Positions 1 through 24,979 are shown, counted from the first letter of the stretch. The stretch is DNA of 64,000 bases from Toxotes chatareus (GCA_016801885.1 CM028903.1:17157035-17221034); one strand, 5' to 3'. A program made the numbers and translations. Notes: generated by a model not told the origin, from the sequence alone.

Positions 1-1806
1 GGATATGAAGAAATCATTGCAGGGAGGCTGTTTTGATATATTTATGAAAGATTTCAGGAAATTTTTCAAAAAAGAAAAAAAAAAGAGAGAGTGTGTGTGT
101 GTGTTTCTGGTTATATCCATCTGACTTTTAATTAATGCACAAGTTAAGTATTTTGTCACTGTGACTCTAACTTTTTTTTAAAATAGTAAACTGTAATTAG
201 TGTAAGGCATTTTATTGACTCATTTGAATGAAAACACCTGCAAAGCACTAGTTTAATTTTCAAGGTTACTTTACTGGTGTGACAACAGAAGGATAATGCA
301 CACACGGAGGAGAAGGTAGTGAACGTTTTATAAGTTAGTCTATCAGGAAGTGAAAAGGGGCTTTGATACAAGAAATCTGTACAGTCTGCCAAAATCGCAT
401 GTGGTTCACTTATTGCAAGAGTTACAAGTGGTGAAGTGCTTTCATCTGTGATGGGAGAACTGAAAGCAAAGTGCCTCGTCTGTACAGGCTGATCCATTCA
501 TTGCCATGTAAATGGTGGGACAGCTATAAATAGCACTGAAGTCAGTTTTATTACATCCACTGAATGCTGGGTTCACTGAATAAGACACATTTGGTAAGAT
601 CTGGCCAAAGTGGCATTTTAGTCTCTTTCATGTGTACAGAACCAGGGAGCATTACTATTGATACCATAGCATGTACAAACACACTACAGAGTGAATTTCA
701 TTGATCAAGCTGTCGATGGAGTACCTGCAGGGTCAGACTCATATATCATGTTTCTAAATATATTGTCTCTTGTTACCTGCCACCAGAAGCTCTGAAACTG
801 GGCTGTGACTCACTTTGATTACTTGGTCTTTCTCACACACTGATGGTGACAGTGCCTATTTGGTCGTGATATGATTAAAACGAATGCTTTAGCTACATCC
901 TGTTACTGGTTGTAAAGATGACAATACTGATATAATCAGTTGCCTCCAGGGTTTGTAAAGATACAGTGTTTAAATAACATCACTGGTCATCACTGGTGAA
1001 TTTCATCAGGAAATGATATGCTGTCAGTCAGGGAGTTTAATCTCAAGTGTACTTATTTACAGAAAAGTGATAAAATCCATTTTGTGTTTTTGTTTTAATT
1101 TGTTTTGGGACTTGTTAGTCCAGACTGTCTGGACAGGAAAAAAGGATGAACTGAAGAATTAGTTTAAAAGTTTGGAATATGTGAGTATATTATAATATAC
1201 CTAACAAATGACAACATTGGGACCAGTAAGAAATAAAGTCATATATATCCTTATTAAGGTCGAAAACAAACTGTGACTTTTCCTGGACAAGATGTTCTAA
1301 ATAGACTGGATAAAGGTTTATCTGCAGGTCCCAACGGCTTTGATATGCATATAACCCATTTCTATGCACAGAATGCTCCTTTAAAGAACGTGTTGAAAAA
1401 GAGTTTGCTAAAGGTAAGTATACTCCAAATTGAGAGAGAGATATGCCCTTTAAAAAAGTCCTAGTCCTTATATCATCTATATGGTATAAGTAACAACTTA
1501 AGTAATTTAAATAACAGCTTAAGGGCCAGCATGCCTCTGAATTCTTGAACCACCGTTAATGAGAGACTAATTAATAAAATTAGACCTCTAAGTCACTTAG
1601 GAGTCACTTCGCCTGTGGACTTATCCTTAGAAAATCATGTGTAGCAGGAGCGGTATTAATGTTTTCCAGCTATTCTGGTCCCAGAGTTGAAGACCACCCT
1701 CTGCCCTAAAGGCGTTCTCTCTCTCTCTTTCGCTCTCTCCCAACACCTTTTACTCTTGCTCTCCTGTGTTCACGCCTTCATGCTGTCGTTGTTTCATGAG
1801 TCATAC
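1..1806 (-). other. kirrel3: Partial intron downstream of exon w13
   Basis: No coding sequence resembling the remaining KIRREL3 tail is present on either strand. The region is AT-rich and holds a short (GT)n run near 91-104, a direct tandem of a 10-mer (catcactggt) at 979-998 and a CT-rich tract at 1716-1740. The 3' splice site and the last exon lie before position 1. Confidence 0.75.
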
Positions 1807-1893
1807 CTTAATGTGTTGATACTCCTTCTCTTCCTCTTGTAATACCTCCAGCTGCTTCAGAACAGATTCCTGCTGGAACTCTCCTCGTTCAAC
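1807..1893 (-). CDS. kirrel3: kirrel3 exon w13: cytoplasmic charged helix
   Basis: This 87-nt, 29-codon exon is too short for ordinary ORF listing. It encodes VERGEFQQESVLKQLEVLQ followed by EEEKEYQHIK, a Glu/Lys/Gln-rich segment likely to be helical. It aligns well with the KIRREL3 tail block RGEFQQ.SVLKQLEVL. The acceptor is TTTCTATGCAG, the donor GTATGA, and both borders are phase 0. In the family the next coding sequence begins with the DPTNGYY-type block and runs to a C-terminal PDZ-binding motif; nothing like it is seen between 1 and 1806, so it lies before the window. Confidence 0.93.
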
Positions 1894-2655
1894 CTGCATA
1901 GAAATCAAGCAAAACATCCCAAGAGTCTGTGTAGTTTCCGAACACTCCTCTACTCAGAGTAAAAAGACACTTTGAGAAAGAAGGATTTCACTTTTATTAC
2001 TTGTTCCTCTTTTTTAATATTAGTCAGACATGTTTCACCTTCATTTAGGGCTGGAAGGGAACATTAATAATGTATCCGTGAATATCTTTTATTTATCTTT
2101 ACAAAATGTAGATTTGCAAGGTAGCTAAGCTCATTTACATGCACTAACATCAAGTATCAACTGTATTAAGTATTTTTGAAAGAAAATGTAATCCAAAACC
2201 TCAAACTACAAATAGCCCAGCCCTGGAGCAAACTGCATAAAAACCAAAACACTGGTACAGTTCCAAAGAGGAAACAGTTCTTTGTGTGTCTAGAAGGCAT
2301 GCAGCTACAGAAGTACACCCACTGTAGGATTACCCAGTATGCACCAACATCTCCATAGTTACAATGTATTGGGGTCTGCTCTGCTCATAGGACTGCTGGC
2401 ATCATATTGATAAATATAGCCCCTATGCTTTGACTGCAGCACATATACAATCTACATACCTCTCTGTTCTTCCATTACTCAGAAACTAATATATTCCACA
2501 GGAAATAGCAATGCAAATAGTAAAGTGCATTAATTATGTTACTGTCAGCCTAAGAAGGACACGCAAAAAAATATATATAGATAAAAAGTTGAGATTTTAT
2601 TTCTGAAAACTGGAACAAGAAGTGAAAAGTAGTATGCTGCGACACTCACACTCAC
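1894..2655 (-). other. kirrel3: Intron w12-w13 (762 bp)
   Basis: Ordinary AT-rich intron between donor GTGAGT and acceptor TATGCAG. No further exon, RNA gene or recognisable repeat is seen. Confidence 0.8.
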
Positions 2656-2765
2656 CATCAGTTGTTTCATGGAGGTGTGTTCTTCGTTTTCCCGTGCTGC
2701 ATTGTGGTCTTTGTGTACAATCTCCACGCGGATGTCATTTTTCGCCGACACGACTCCTTTCAGAT
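2656..2765 (-). CDS. kirrel3: kirrel3 exon w12: juxtamembrane cytoplasmic region
   Basis: This 110-nt exon encodes LKGVVSAKNDIRVEIVHKDH, then NAARENEEHTSMKQLM. GVVSAKNDIRVEIVHK is the diagnostic first cytoplasmic block of KIRREL3, whereas the following acidic stretch is more variable. It begins with two bases completing Asn from w11 and ends on a whole Met codon before GTGAGT. Longer open frames across this region (2545-2925) merely read through both splice sites. Confidence 0.95.
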
Positions 2766-3690
2766 CTGGCAGAGACAGACGACACATACATCTCAATAAG
2801 CTGGATAAACACCATTCTGTATTTGTTGACATTATAATTTTCCCCAGTGCAGTTTGCAGTATTACAGAATTTAGCAAAGATCCCTGGGTTTGGTTTGTGA
2901 AAGCTCCCCCATTTCCCGAAAACAATAAAAAGCATTATTAATCATTTGTTTCCTGCCAACAAAAGATTATCTTTTTCTGCATACATATGCAATCTCACAC
3001 AGCCTTCCACGGTGGCTCATTCTGTCTGGGACAATGCTGATGATACTGTCATATAACAAAGTCTTACTTTCTGTCTTAATTTTGCTTGCAAGTTCTCTCT
3101 GGTGAGCACAGATGGAGACGGGCAGTGAGGGCATAACCAGGTGCGCTTCCTCTGTAGTATACAGACAATAGACATGCTGAAGGGACCAGTAGCACAGTTT
3201 GGTTCTTGGAAAGAGACAGTGGCTGACTGTTTCTAACCAGTCATTTGGTGCATGGGTGGGTGGCAGTGAACAGAGAGCAGGATGTACTGTTAATAGCCTC
3301 AAAAGCGAAATGCAGCTAGACTGAGATTGCATGAAATGAGCCCTTATCACAGTCTCTGCACTACAAAAAGATGTCCATCTCAATAAGTGATCCTGTATTA
3401 AGTTTGACAATATGTTCCAGCAATTTATCTTGTGACATAAATTTCCTGAAGCAGCTGCCAATCTTTTTTTTTTTTTTTTTTTATAATGCATGGCCCATAT
3501 TTAAGAAAGCTCAAGTCAAAATTTGAAGACAACCAAGGTTACTTAACATTAAGAGCAGATCTTTTTCCATTTGATTTAATGAAAACAATATCTACATTTG
3601 AATAGATGGACATGTTTTAGTGTGCTTGGGAACCATACAGTACTTTGGCATGCATGCTTCAGTGGATGCAAAAGGGAAGAGGAAACGTAC
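2766..3690 (-). other. kirrel3: Intron w11-w12 (925 bp)
   Basis: This intron contains a 19-nt T run on the plus strand at 3464-3482. The 174-residue open frame 2967-3491 (minus) has no family resemblance and begins in the homopolymer. No counterpart of the basic insert seen in some KIRREL3 isoforms was recognised. Confidence 0.75.
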
Positions 3691-3798
3691 TTCTTTGGGA
3701 GCGGGTGCAACAGAACGCCCCAATGGTGCCCATGAGGACAATAAGGGCCACAAACGCTCCCACGGCAATGCCGATGATCACCGCCACTGGGAGAGATT
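3691..3798 (-). CDS. kirrel3: kirrel3 exon w11: transmembrane segment
   Basis: This 108-nt exon encodes [20 protein letters not shown] and [10 protein letters not shown], a single hydrophobic helix with small-residue positions (G/A), then the basic stop-transfer TRSQR. The paired cysteines at the cytoplasmic edge are plausible palmitoylation sites; that is an inference. The acceptor is CTCTCTGCAG. The donor is GTACGT, and the exon ends one base into an Asn codon completed by w12 (SQR-N-LKGVV), matching the family form that lacks the extra basic insert seen in some isoforms. Confidence 0.94.
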
Positions 3799-15792
<11,994 letters not shown>

Positions 15793-15920
15793 CACTCCGG
15801 ATCCCCTCTTCATCCACACTATGGTAAGAGAAGGATTTCCTGTCCAAGCACAGTTGAACACAGCATCAGATCCAAGGTCCACTTGCAAGGACTGAGGCTC
15901 CGCAGCCATGCGAGGGCCAA
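15793..15920 (-). CDS. kirrel3: kirrel3 exon w7: N-terminal half of Ig4
   Basis: This 128-nt exon encodes [20 protein letters not shown], then [19 protein letters not shown] and SGV. FNC supplies the first Ig4 cysteine and IVW the core Trp. It begins with two bases completing Phe with w6. I place the end at 15793, before a GTGGGT donor, because joining there to w8 restores the family sequence SGVVLSN. A GGTATA alternative a few bases on would break the frame. Intron w6-w7 is only 185 bp. Confidence 0.94.
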
Positions 15921-16105
15921 CTGTTGAAATAAACATCATTAACTGTCTATGACTCATCCATAATTAAGCATCAGCTGTGGTGGCAGCCGCTTTTGAAGCT
16001 CAGCATCAAAATGTAAAAAGAAGAAAGTGAAAAATCCTTAATCATGCATTACCACGATGCTGCCATTACTGAAAGGCATGCAGTATTGCTTAAGGAGCCA
16101 CTCAC

Positions 16106-16254
16106 AGTAAACATCAACATTGCGGCTGATGTTGGTGCTGCCGAGAGGGTTGGTAACCTCACAGGAAACAGGTTCTGTAAAGAAGGAGTGGTCCACAATA
16201 ACCTCATACGTGTCTCCAGAGACCTCCTTGATTATACTTCCTCCTTTGGCCCAC
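16106..16254 (-). CDS. kirrel3: kirrel3 exon w6: C-terminal half of Ig3
   Basis: This 149-nt exon encodes the core Trp [18 protein letters not shown], then [17 protein letters not shown] and [23 protein letters not shown] supplies the second Ig3 cysteine and NIS is a potential N-glycosylation site. The pattern [14 protein letters not shown] is shared by the KIRREL family. The exon begins one base into a frame completing an Arg codon with w5 and ends one base into a Phe codon. It starts the compact three-exon cluster w6-w8. Confidence 0.95.
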
Positions 16255-17520
16255 CTGGTGTGAGGATTAGAAGGCAGAGAATGGAGAGAGAGGAAGAAAT
16301 GGAAAAATGAAGGAAAAGGGGAAAAAGGCATTAAGACAGGTTTTCACACCTCCTTATGTCAATAGCTTTCTTTTGTGTGAATAAATCATCATTCTGGGGC
16401 AGGTTTTCTGTGCTGGCTTCAGCATATTTTTGTGGCAGCCTTCCATGCTGTGACAAGCTCCCCGGCGACTCGGAGCAGACAGCACGTTCCTCATTACGCC
16501 AGGCAGAGAGTGCAGCACAGGGTGCCAGCTAAGAAAAACAAATCACAGAATGACAAATGGGTAGCTCCTCCACCTTTGAAGACGTTGGTTGACACATACT
16601 GTATTACACACAACAGCTGACGTTAATAAATTGACACGGGATCACATAAAGAACATCTGTTTGTGTTTGTGAATGATAGCTTCTGTGACGGGGATACAGA
16701 CACTCTCCAAGTGTTTAGGTGATACTTTTATGATGTCACGGGCGGTGGCGTCTCGCTCTGCGTGGTGTGGATGGCTCTCCGCTGTTTCAAAAGACAAGGC
16801 CCATTTATAAAAGCGAAGCGAAGGCATCTGTGGATGTCTTAGGTCTCTTTGGAAAATTTAGACGGTGCTGTGGGACGTACGATGCATTGTGCATCCAAAC
16901 GCTGCCATCCTCCACAATAGAGATGTGGCTGCATGCTGATGTGGCAACTGAAAACAATGACAACAGAACCGGTGCCTGTCTCCATTTTACATTCCTGCCA
17001 GGACTGAGAGCAGTTTTCACGGGATAGGGAACTCATTTGTTTTCCATGACTAAGCTGGCCCCATGCTTGACTGAAATGCTATCATTTAAATGAGAACAGA
17101 TTACCTCGTTCAATCAGTAAGTGAAGTGAAGCAGAATTCTAATTGGGCTTCATGGGATTTTTTTTTTGCTTTTTCTTCCAGCAGTAGATCTTTTTAGAGT
17201 TGTGTTCTTGTGTGACAAGGACACAGCTGAGAGCTCCACAACACCTGTGTTTCCAAAAGTGTTTAAATGAGGGCAGACGGGTGTTTTTGGCCTGTCTGCC
17301 CTTTCACATAACTGATCCAGTAGTAGCACTACTTGTACAGTGTTTGTGTGAGTACAAACAGATGGATTCTCCCCTGAATAGCTTGGCGAGATAATATACT
17401 ATTATCACACTTCTACAAAGTCTAATTCTTTGAGCAGCAGTAGAATAACCTCAAAATATTAGCAGAAGGAACAGAAACTCATGCGGATGCTTCATACTAA
17501 AAGATTAAAAATGTGAAAAC

Positions 17521-18000
17521 CATTATGTTAACGATGATGACTGTTGATGTTCATCGCAGTGTGTCCCTGAATATGAATACGCTTATGAATGTTTCCGCTG
17601 CTGTTTATGTGACGATGATGACGACAACGATATTAATTACACTGTGGTAATCATGTAAAAGGCAATAATAACGATGATTAGGACCATGACAACAATGATA
17701 ACGACGATGAGGATGAGGATGAGAATGATGGCAACAATAAAGATGATGATGACAATGAGGATGATATGAATTAAACTGGTTATGAATCTCAAAGTTCATT
17801 CTTGAAAAAAAAAGCTTCATTTAGTAGCTGCTCTGGAGCTTTCAATGACATTACAAGAAGTCAAAAGTAAATAATAGAAACTAAAAGAAACATCGAAATT
17901 TCAGTGATAATTGGGCAAACTCAGTCTGTTGATGAAGCTGGTGATGGTTTTGATGATCAACACCATCATGAGGATGACAATAATGATGCTGATACGGCTT
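17521..18000 (+). repeat. Imperfect GAT/GAC/AAC triplet-rich tract
   Basis: Degenerate triplet DNA is dense at 17611-17770 (gacgatgatgacgacaacga, then gatgaggatgaggatgagaa) and resumes at 17930-18000. It resembles an old, eroded trinucleotide satellite rather than coding sequence. The opposite-strand frame (17605-17820) reads as His/Tyr/Pro low complexity. Confidence 0.7.
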
Positions 18001-18920
18001 ATGACAACTGCATGAATATCAATCTGTCACTTATTTCCATCTAGACTTTTCCAGCTCATACTGTAGGAGTTGTAACAGGGTGAGCACAGATGTTCAGGCA
18101 GCCGGCTGCTCCCGAGTGGCGGTTGCCACTGCCAGGTTTGGGAGCCCTTGACAGTGTTAGAGGGAGCAGAGACAGAATGCCATCGTCCGCAGGGAGCATG
18201 GGAGCTCTGTTGGTGTGCTGGGTCTTGTCCAAGACTCATGTCTAAACATAGCTGGCCCAGGGTAACACAAACACCTGCATTCCCTTTGGGAGGTTAGGAG
18301 GTCCAGCACAAGCTTACTCAATAGCTGACTCACTTTACACTGCTGTATCCTATTCAGGGATTTGATTCAGACAAAGGGTGTGAATCCTGTAAGCGTGAGT
18401 GTCTCTGCGTGTGAGTGTCTATGTGCACGGTGTGTGTTTTTGCGTGTGCACGGGTTTGTAAGCTAACACTGTATAGATAAACAGGTCTGCTGTTAATGGA
18501 AGCAGAGGATGAAGGAGATGTGGAAGAGGGGGAGAGTTTTGTATTTGCTGAATGTGATTAAGGCAATAAAACAGTAACAATTAAATTAGACAGGTATCTG
18601 TGCCATCAGCATCAACACCCACAGTAAATCAGGCCCTACAGTTATTATCAGCATGGTTAAGCACAGCACAGCGCGGTTCCATTCTCCCTCACATGCACAC
18701 TGAAAGTGATGACTACTGAATTCTCAGTGGAATATAAAATAAATATCCAGGTTTAATAATAGCATGCAGTAGTTTGTGACATGGACCTAAATTAGAGGGT
18801 TTTTTTTTTTTATCATCTCCCAACAAGGAAATCATTGAGTAGAAGTAAGCTCTATATGCATGTGCATGTAAGTATATCCAACAAAACCACATAATGTTTA
18901 ACCTCAAAAGTTAGGGATGG

Positions 18921-19085
18921 AACCCCAAAAAGTTGGGAGAAACTTTAAAAAGTCAAGGGTATGCAGAAGACTTTTTTTTCTGACTTCTTGGATATCCATA
19001 GCCTTTTTCTAAACTTTTCATGAACATGCCAAACTCTTTGGGGTTATTACAGACTTTTAGAGTTTAGTCCCAACTTTTCAGGGTA
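18921..19085. repeat. Imperfect inverted repeat, about 34-nt arms
   Basis: The left arm 18921-18954 (aaccccaaaaagttgggaga...) is the approximate reverse complement of the right arm 19052-19085 (...agtcccaacttttcagggt). The arms share AAAAGTTGGGA and AAAAGTC blocks around a roughly 97-nt centre. This could be a miniature inverted-repeat element or a chance hairpin. No target-site duplication was identified. Confidence 0.4.
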
Positions 19086-22000
19086 ATTTTCAACTTGCAT
19101 TGATTTGTGTGTTTGCAGGAATGGTGCACATTAATCTACAATTTTGCAATTATCCTGTAAATTACTGAACCAGTTACATTTCAGGTGTTGCGCATATGGT
19201 ACACTATTTTTTTTAAAAAAAAGGAACATTATAAAGTAACAGTACATTCTTTCACACATTTTTAATCGTGTTTGGCTGCAACTATATAGGCATAAAGTAT
19301 TACGCTAAGCAATAGTAGTCATACCCAAAAACAGATAGTGGCATCAAGCAGATTGTATCAATTACGCTACCTTCAAGGTTTGTAGAGAAGGAAGGTATGG
19401 CAATTGTAGTGTCATTCAAAAGCAAACAAACAATTCAGCAGTAGCAACAATAACACTGAGAATATAAGTGTGGGGTGGATTGGGATGTTGTTTGCTGCAA
19501 TGCCATGAAAAGGAGGGGGGTTTTGTTGTCGCTCTGTGCATGGTTGTATGTGCAGATGAGGGACCTGATTTGCTTTGTTTGTTATTCTTTCTCTTCTCTC
19601 TGGTGGGTTCTTGTTTGGATCTGAGAAACCCCTCTGTGTCTTCATCAGAGGGTGGTTGAGTGATTGTGATGTATGCCAGTTAGCCCTCCTACCATTATAA
19701 ACAGTAATGAAGATGTTCCGACCCACTCGTCTTTCCCTCTGTGTGAGTGTGTTGATTCCCTAAGTGACTGAAACACATGCCCATTACTCTTACTTCATTC
19801 ACACTTTCAGCACCGCTTTCATCTTCTCTTCCAGCCCCCGCCTCCACACCAAGTCCTTTCTGATCCCCTGACTACTACTTCATTCCCTCTTTACTCCCTC
19901 TTGAGCTGTGTTCTGGCAAAGGCTCAGGTATCTGTAGAAATATATCTTATTTCCATTTTCATGTTTAAAGTCTGATTTATTGAGCCAGTATGGCAATCAC
20001 AAAGGGTTGTAGGTAGCAGAAAGCAACATGGTTTTGACTAGCCCCCCCCCCCCCATCCTGGGACAGTGTCTCAAGTGTCCATTGAATTGGAGGATGGCAA
20101 AGAGGCGCAGTGCACATTGGGAATGGATGACTCTCTTGGGGATGGAAAAGAGGCCATCCGTCTAAGAAGTACTCTGTCCTTGTGCCGTATCTGATCTGGG
20201 GTAGACAGAGTGTATTAGCACTGAATAATGGCCCCACACTGCTTGACCAGCTTCCTGCTCTCCTCTGTGATATTGCTCTCCAGAGGGGGAATTTGTGGGG
20301 GGCTCTCCCTAGTCGAAGTCTCTCAGGCAAGCATTATGGGGCCCAAAAAAATCCCCTGTCTACCATGCCCTGAACTCCAATGGTGCATGGGAGTTCTGAC
20401 TCGCCTGTATAAATTGCAGATAAATCTAAATGGGAGACTATGAAACAGGAGAACTAAGAGAGTATAACCTTGAAGTTTCAAAAGTTATTAGTCTGTCCGG
20501 GTATTATTCAGTCCTACAGTTGACTGTATGAATGACAGAAAGCCAGACACCAGGGAGACAGCGGGGAAGAAAGAGAAAGAAAGGAAGAAATACATGATAC
20601 AGTGGGAAAGTGGTGGTTTTAGGCTCCTTTAGCTTCAACCTCCAACCTTTTTTTCATTCTGTAGTTTTCATACTAAAAAAAAAAAGTCATCTCAACTGCC
20701 ATTGCATCTTAGCTCTTGATACCCTGGGGAGAAGTCTGATTCTAGCATTGATCCAGTCTCATAACAATAGAGGTGAAATCCCTCTGCAGGCGCAATAGAC
20801 GTCCTGTCTCTGCTGTGAACCCACACAATCAAATACAAACCTTGTTTTCCACAATATCACTGCCCTCCCTCCTCCTTTTCTTTTTCAAAAGGGCAGAATC
20901 CATCAAAAAGGCAACATCTCTGTTTTGCCACCTGTGTGTGTGTTGTACATCCATTTTATTTCCCAGTACCATTACAAGATTCAGAGCCGGCCAATTCCCT
21001 TTGTTATCGATTTCATTCAATTTATTTTTTGCCCAGTTTTTAAAACCTCCCACACAGAAAACCAACTCTTGACAAATCACTTCAGTATTACACTTCTGGA
21101 AGGCCATGCAAGATTTTATGAGAATAATTACTGTCCATTTCCTTGTTTCATCACAATTACAGATATAGGAAGAAGAATTACTAACAAGAGCAATTGAGAA
21201 TGAGTCCATCAATAAGGATTAATAAATATGGGAAATGGGTGAGAGGACAGCAGCTTCATGAATTTTTGAAGAACAGTAGTGCTTTAGGGTAAGAAATATT
21301 GCTGCACTGGTGGAAGGCTCCTTTTTTTTAGCTATGCATTTGTTTAATTTGCTGCCATTGTTTTTCCTCTAACTTGATTTGATATGTGTCAGATTATATT
21401 TTATTTACAACAGTATTTTCAGTGGATTTGTGTTGCTGAACATGTTTGGCAGCATACCCTTTGGTTTTTAATGGAAAAAGAAAATGAGGACTGCTTTGTG
21501 TACTTCCTTAAACAATAATACATATTTTGCGTTTTATTTATTTGAACACCACCCAGAATCCCTTGGAATTATATTCTCATTGGCTGATTCATAGGGTATG
21601 ACCTATATTCAAGGCCAAAGGAAGTAGAAAGCCCTTTTTGTAGCAAAGCGGAGAGTTAGGGTGTTGAGGCTGGGGTGGTAGGTTCACATGTGGCAGATCT
21701 GTCTTTTATGCAGGAAACCACAGGGTCTGTCACAAGCCATCATCATTTGATTTCATTGTCCAGTTAACATAATCCAGGATTTTTGCAGATTTGAACATCC
21801 TGTGTGGCAATAGGGTTGTTGAATACCCGCATATAGAAGGTCTATAGGGTTAGCTGTAGCATGAACGTGGCGTATATGTCTGACAGCTGCACTGACACAC
21901 ACATAGAGCACACATACACAGCCACCTAAACATACACTCATGCACTGCTATGAAAGAAGCCTTCAGAAAGCACTCAAATCCGTTGACATTTTCCATATTT

Positions 22001-22448
22001 TTGCTTTATTCTTTTATTTTTTATTTAATTTTATTTTTTGTCAACAACCTTCAAGTAACAGACAGATTGAGAGAATGTTCTCAAAACTGTTAGCAAACTT
22101 ACTGAATACTAAATAAAGACATTGTGAAGAGTAATCTTGAAGTGATTTTCAGTGACAGTGCTTTTCATACACTGGGACCCTGAAGAACCTTCAAACTCTT
22201 GGTCTAAACCTACTATATGTCAGTGATGATTTTGAATATAAAATTTCTCTAATCTGAAGTCTTTAAAATCTGAAGTTTAGAAAAAGGCAATAATGACTCC
22301 AAACACCCCCGCCACCACCTTGCCACCTACCACTCAGAGACAATCCTCACACCACTTCACAGTCCCATTTTTGAAACATTTGAGTCATTAAAACAACGAT
22401 AATAAAACAATAAACTATCACAAACCATTACTAGACCACACACTGGGC

Positions 22449-22475
22449 CACACACACACACACACACAAACACAA

Positions 22476-22502
<27 letters not shown>
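22449..22502 (+). repeat. (CA)n microsatellite
   Basis: About 54 nt of CA repeats with two CAAA interruptions. Likely polymorphic. Confidence 0.95.
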
Positions 22503-22506
<4 letters not shown>

Positions 22507-23084
22507 ACATACATAAAAACACTAGCAGATCCCTGGGAGGGAACCTGTCTATCTACTGTATACCAAGGAACACAACCCAATCTCAGAAAAAGCTGTAATC
22601 CTGACAGCTTCATCAGATGTTAAGCCCATTACATTTCCAGATTTCCTCCAACACACTGATGGACATTTAATGGTCAAGGGAGATGATACGACCACAAAGC
22701 AAACAGCTATGCAACAAAGCACTGTGTTGCTCTGCTGCAATCCACTGGAACATGACAAGGGTTCCCAAATGATTTTTCTGAGGTGTAGTTTCATTAAATT
22801 GTTCAGCATGACAGTGTTTCATTGTTTTTCTTCTCTTCATTTCAAAGTGTGGGCAGATATAACGGTGTCAGGGCATCATAAGAAGGTGTCTGGCAATGAT
22901 TAATGTTATCAGTAATGAAGTGTTAAATATGACTTAATGTGAAAATATATTATCCGCCAGCAACTGATCAGAGAGGACCTCAGTTAAAGTTAATGGCTAA
23001 TTCTTTTTAGAATCTTTCATGTTTCGGGCATCCATGACTTTCATGTGTGGTCTGGACACACTTTCTTTTCTTTTATGATCTCAC

Positions 23085-23190
23085 CTGTAGAGTGTGACAG
23101 GAGGGTTGGCCTTTGCAGAGCAGTGGAATTTCACAAGGTTGCCTTCCAGAACTGGCTGAGGCTCCACTGAGAGATTGACAAGTGGGAGAT
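23085..23190 (-). CDS. kirrel3: kirrel3 exon w5: N-terminal half of Ig3
   Basis: This 106-nt exon encodes [20 protein letters not shown], then [17 protein letters not shown] supplies the first Ig3 cysteine, and NLS is a potential N-glycosylation site. [11 protein letters not shown] with SAKANP is characteristic of KIRREL3. Two bases at the start complete a His codon with w4, and two at the end make an Arg codon with w6. The acceptor is unusual: an uninterrupted run of 20 T (minus strand) sits immediately before the final AG. The donor is GTGAGA. The flanking introns are about 9.4 kb and 6.8 kb. Confidence 0.94.
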
Positions 23191-24979
23191 CTAAAAAAAA
23201 AAAAAAAAAAAAGACACAAAGACAACCAATTAAAGAACTGCCATCTTCTTCAAACATCCTGTAGTGAACTGTAAGCCTGAGACAAATACTATGTTGTTGA
23301 CATTTTCTGTGGCTGAACGGGGCTAGCAAAGAAAAGGGAAAATATATATCACAATTTTTGCAGAGGAGACAAAATAGACACCTTATAAATAGTTTAGAAA
23401 TCATGTAACCTCAAAAGAAAACAGCCAAACACACCAACATGCAAAATAAATTCTCTGTGTTATTCAGGGGACCTACATTTGCCAAATATTTTTTTTCTTG
23501 TGACCCAAAACAGATTTGGCAACCTTTTATGTGGCTGTACGACACATACAGTACAGCTGGTAAATATGCTCCACTTAAGGTGAAAGTCTTTTTATTCAGA
23601 TTATCTCACAATACGCTGTGGCAGCGCTTAGAACAGTTGTGACAACTTATCACAGTTTGTGGCAGCATTTTCTCCCGAATAATAGGCAATTACTCCTGAA
23701 TAATTTGATGCCCTATTTTAATCTTGCTGCCACCCACCTAGGGGTCTAGGAATAACACTGTACCACTGTAGTGTATTTCACAGGTGTGGGAGCGAACATG
23801 CTATTTTTATTCTCATATATTCATTAGCAATGTTATAAGGAGCAAATCAAAGGAAAACCTGACTTGATAATGAGTTTCAGTAAATGGCAATTTACAAACA
23901 GTGAATAGTCCATAGTGCAATCCACTGCAATTAAAACAACGAACAACCTCTGTGATACAGTACAATTAAAACAGTTCTTACAATAACAAGCGTTCAGATT
24001 ATGCAAATTTAATAAACAACTTAATTTATCCTAATTGACAAAGGTGGGATTCTTTTTGAAGATACATGTTAATTTCCATATCAATCCTGTCCCATGTGAA
24101 ACAAACAGCTATTTACCCCACAGACTCAGTGAATGAATTTCAAGTAGGTGAAGCTATTTGTCAGGGTTTCTAAAAAGAGGGTGGTTGTATCTTATTGAGA
24201 GCTTGAAATGCAGCAAGGAAAAATAATAAAACCGACCTCTGTGCTAATGGAGAATCAGGTGGATGGCGAGAGCAATCCATTTACAGTACATATAAATTAT
24301 GAGCCAGCTGTCAAGAAAACTAAATATTGTCTGACACATGCTTCATGGCAGAATATCTTTACTTGCTCATTTTAACTTTATTAATTTCTGTACCAAAAGG
24401 AGTTTCTTATGTCACATTTATGGATATTTCCATTTATATAAGACCCTGCTGATAACCAAAACAGTATGAAATAACACAGAAAAACTTTTTTTTAAAACTT
24501 TATATTACACTTGTCCTGCCAAAGCAGTAACATGCTACAAGCATAGCAGGGTAACTGTTTTCTGAGACTGTGACTTCCAAAGACATTTGTGGTACCACTG
24601 TCATACTAGTAAGGCATCATGGATTGCAAACTTGTCACAGGGGGAAAGAGCTGTTTCTGGGTTTGATGCTGGTGCAGCCATCTGTTTCAAAGGTGTACTA
24701 AGTCTATCTGCTTTGTGTTCAATTGTACTAATCTACTAACCAGGGACTGTGTTTGGAAGTGGATGAAGAGCAGTAGTGGGCAAAGGGATCCACACAGAAT
24801 TAAAGAGGCACACAAACACTGCAGTAATGAAGCCAAACAACACTGTGTATAGTTATGGAGAGCAATTCTGTGCGTGTGTGTGTGTGTGTGTCTGGGCATG
24901 AAGTGTAGGAAAACTGCTTTTTACCCTGTGGCTGTGCAGATGCTCTGGGCTGGCTCAGCTGCCACAAAGCCCCAGAGAA

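Larger units (their letters stand above)
16255..23084 (-). other. kirrel3: Intron w5-w6 (6.8 kb)
   Basis: Non-coding. It contains GAT/GAC/AAC triplet-rich DNA (17521-18000), a long imperfect inverted repeat (18921-19085), a C12 run (20042-20053) and a (CA)n microsatellite (22449-22502). No exon or RNA gene recognised. Confidence 0.7.

Noticed and set aside
2967..3491. 174-residue minus frame starting in a Lys run
   Set aside because: The start comes from a homopolymer inside an intron; no domain recognised.
22449..22502. Regular repeat resembling an array
   Set aside because: Simple CA microsatellite with no spacer structure; CRISPR is not applicable to vertebrate DNA.
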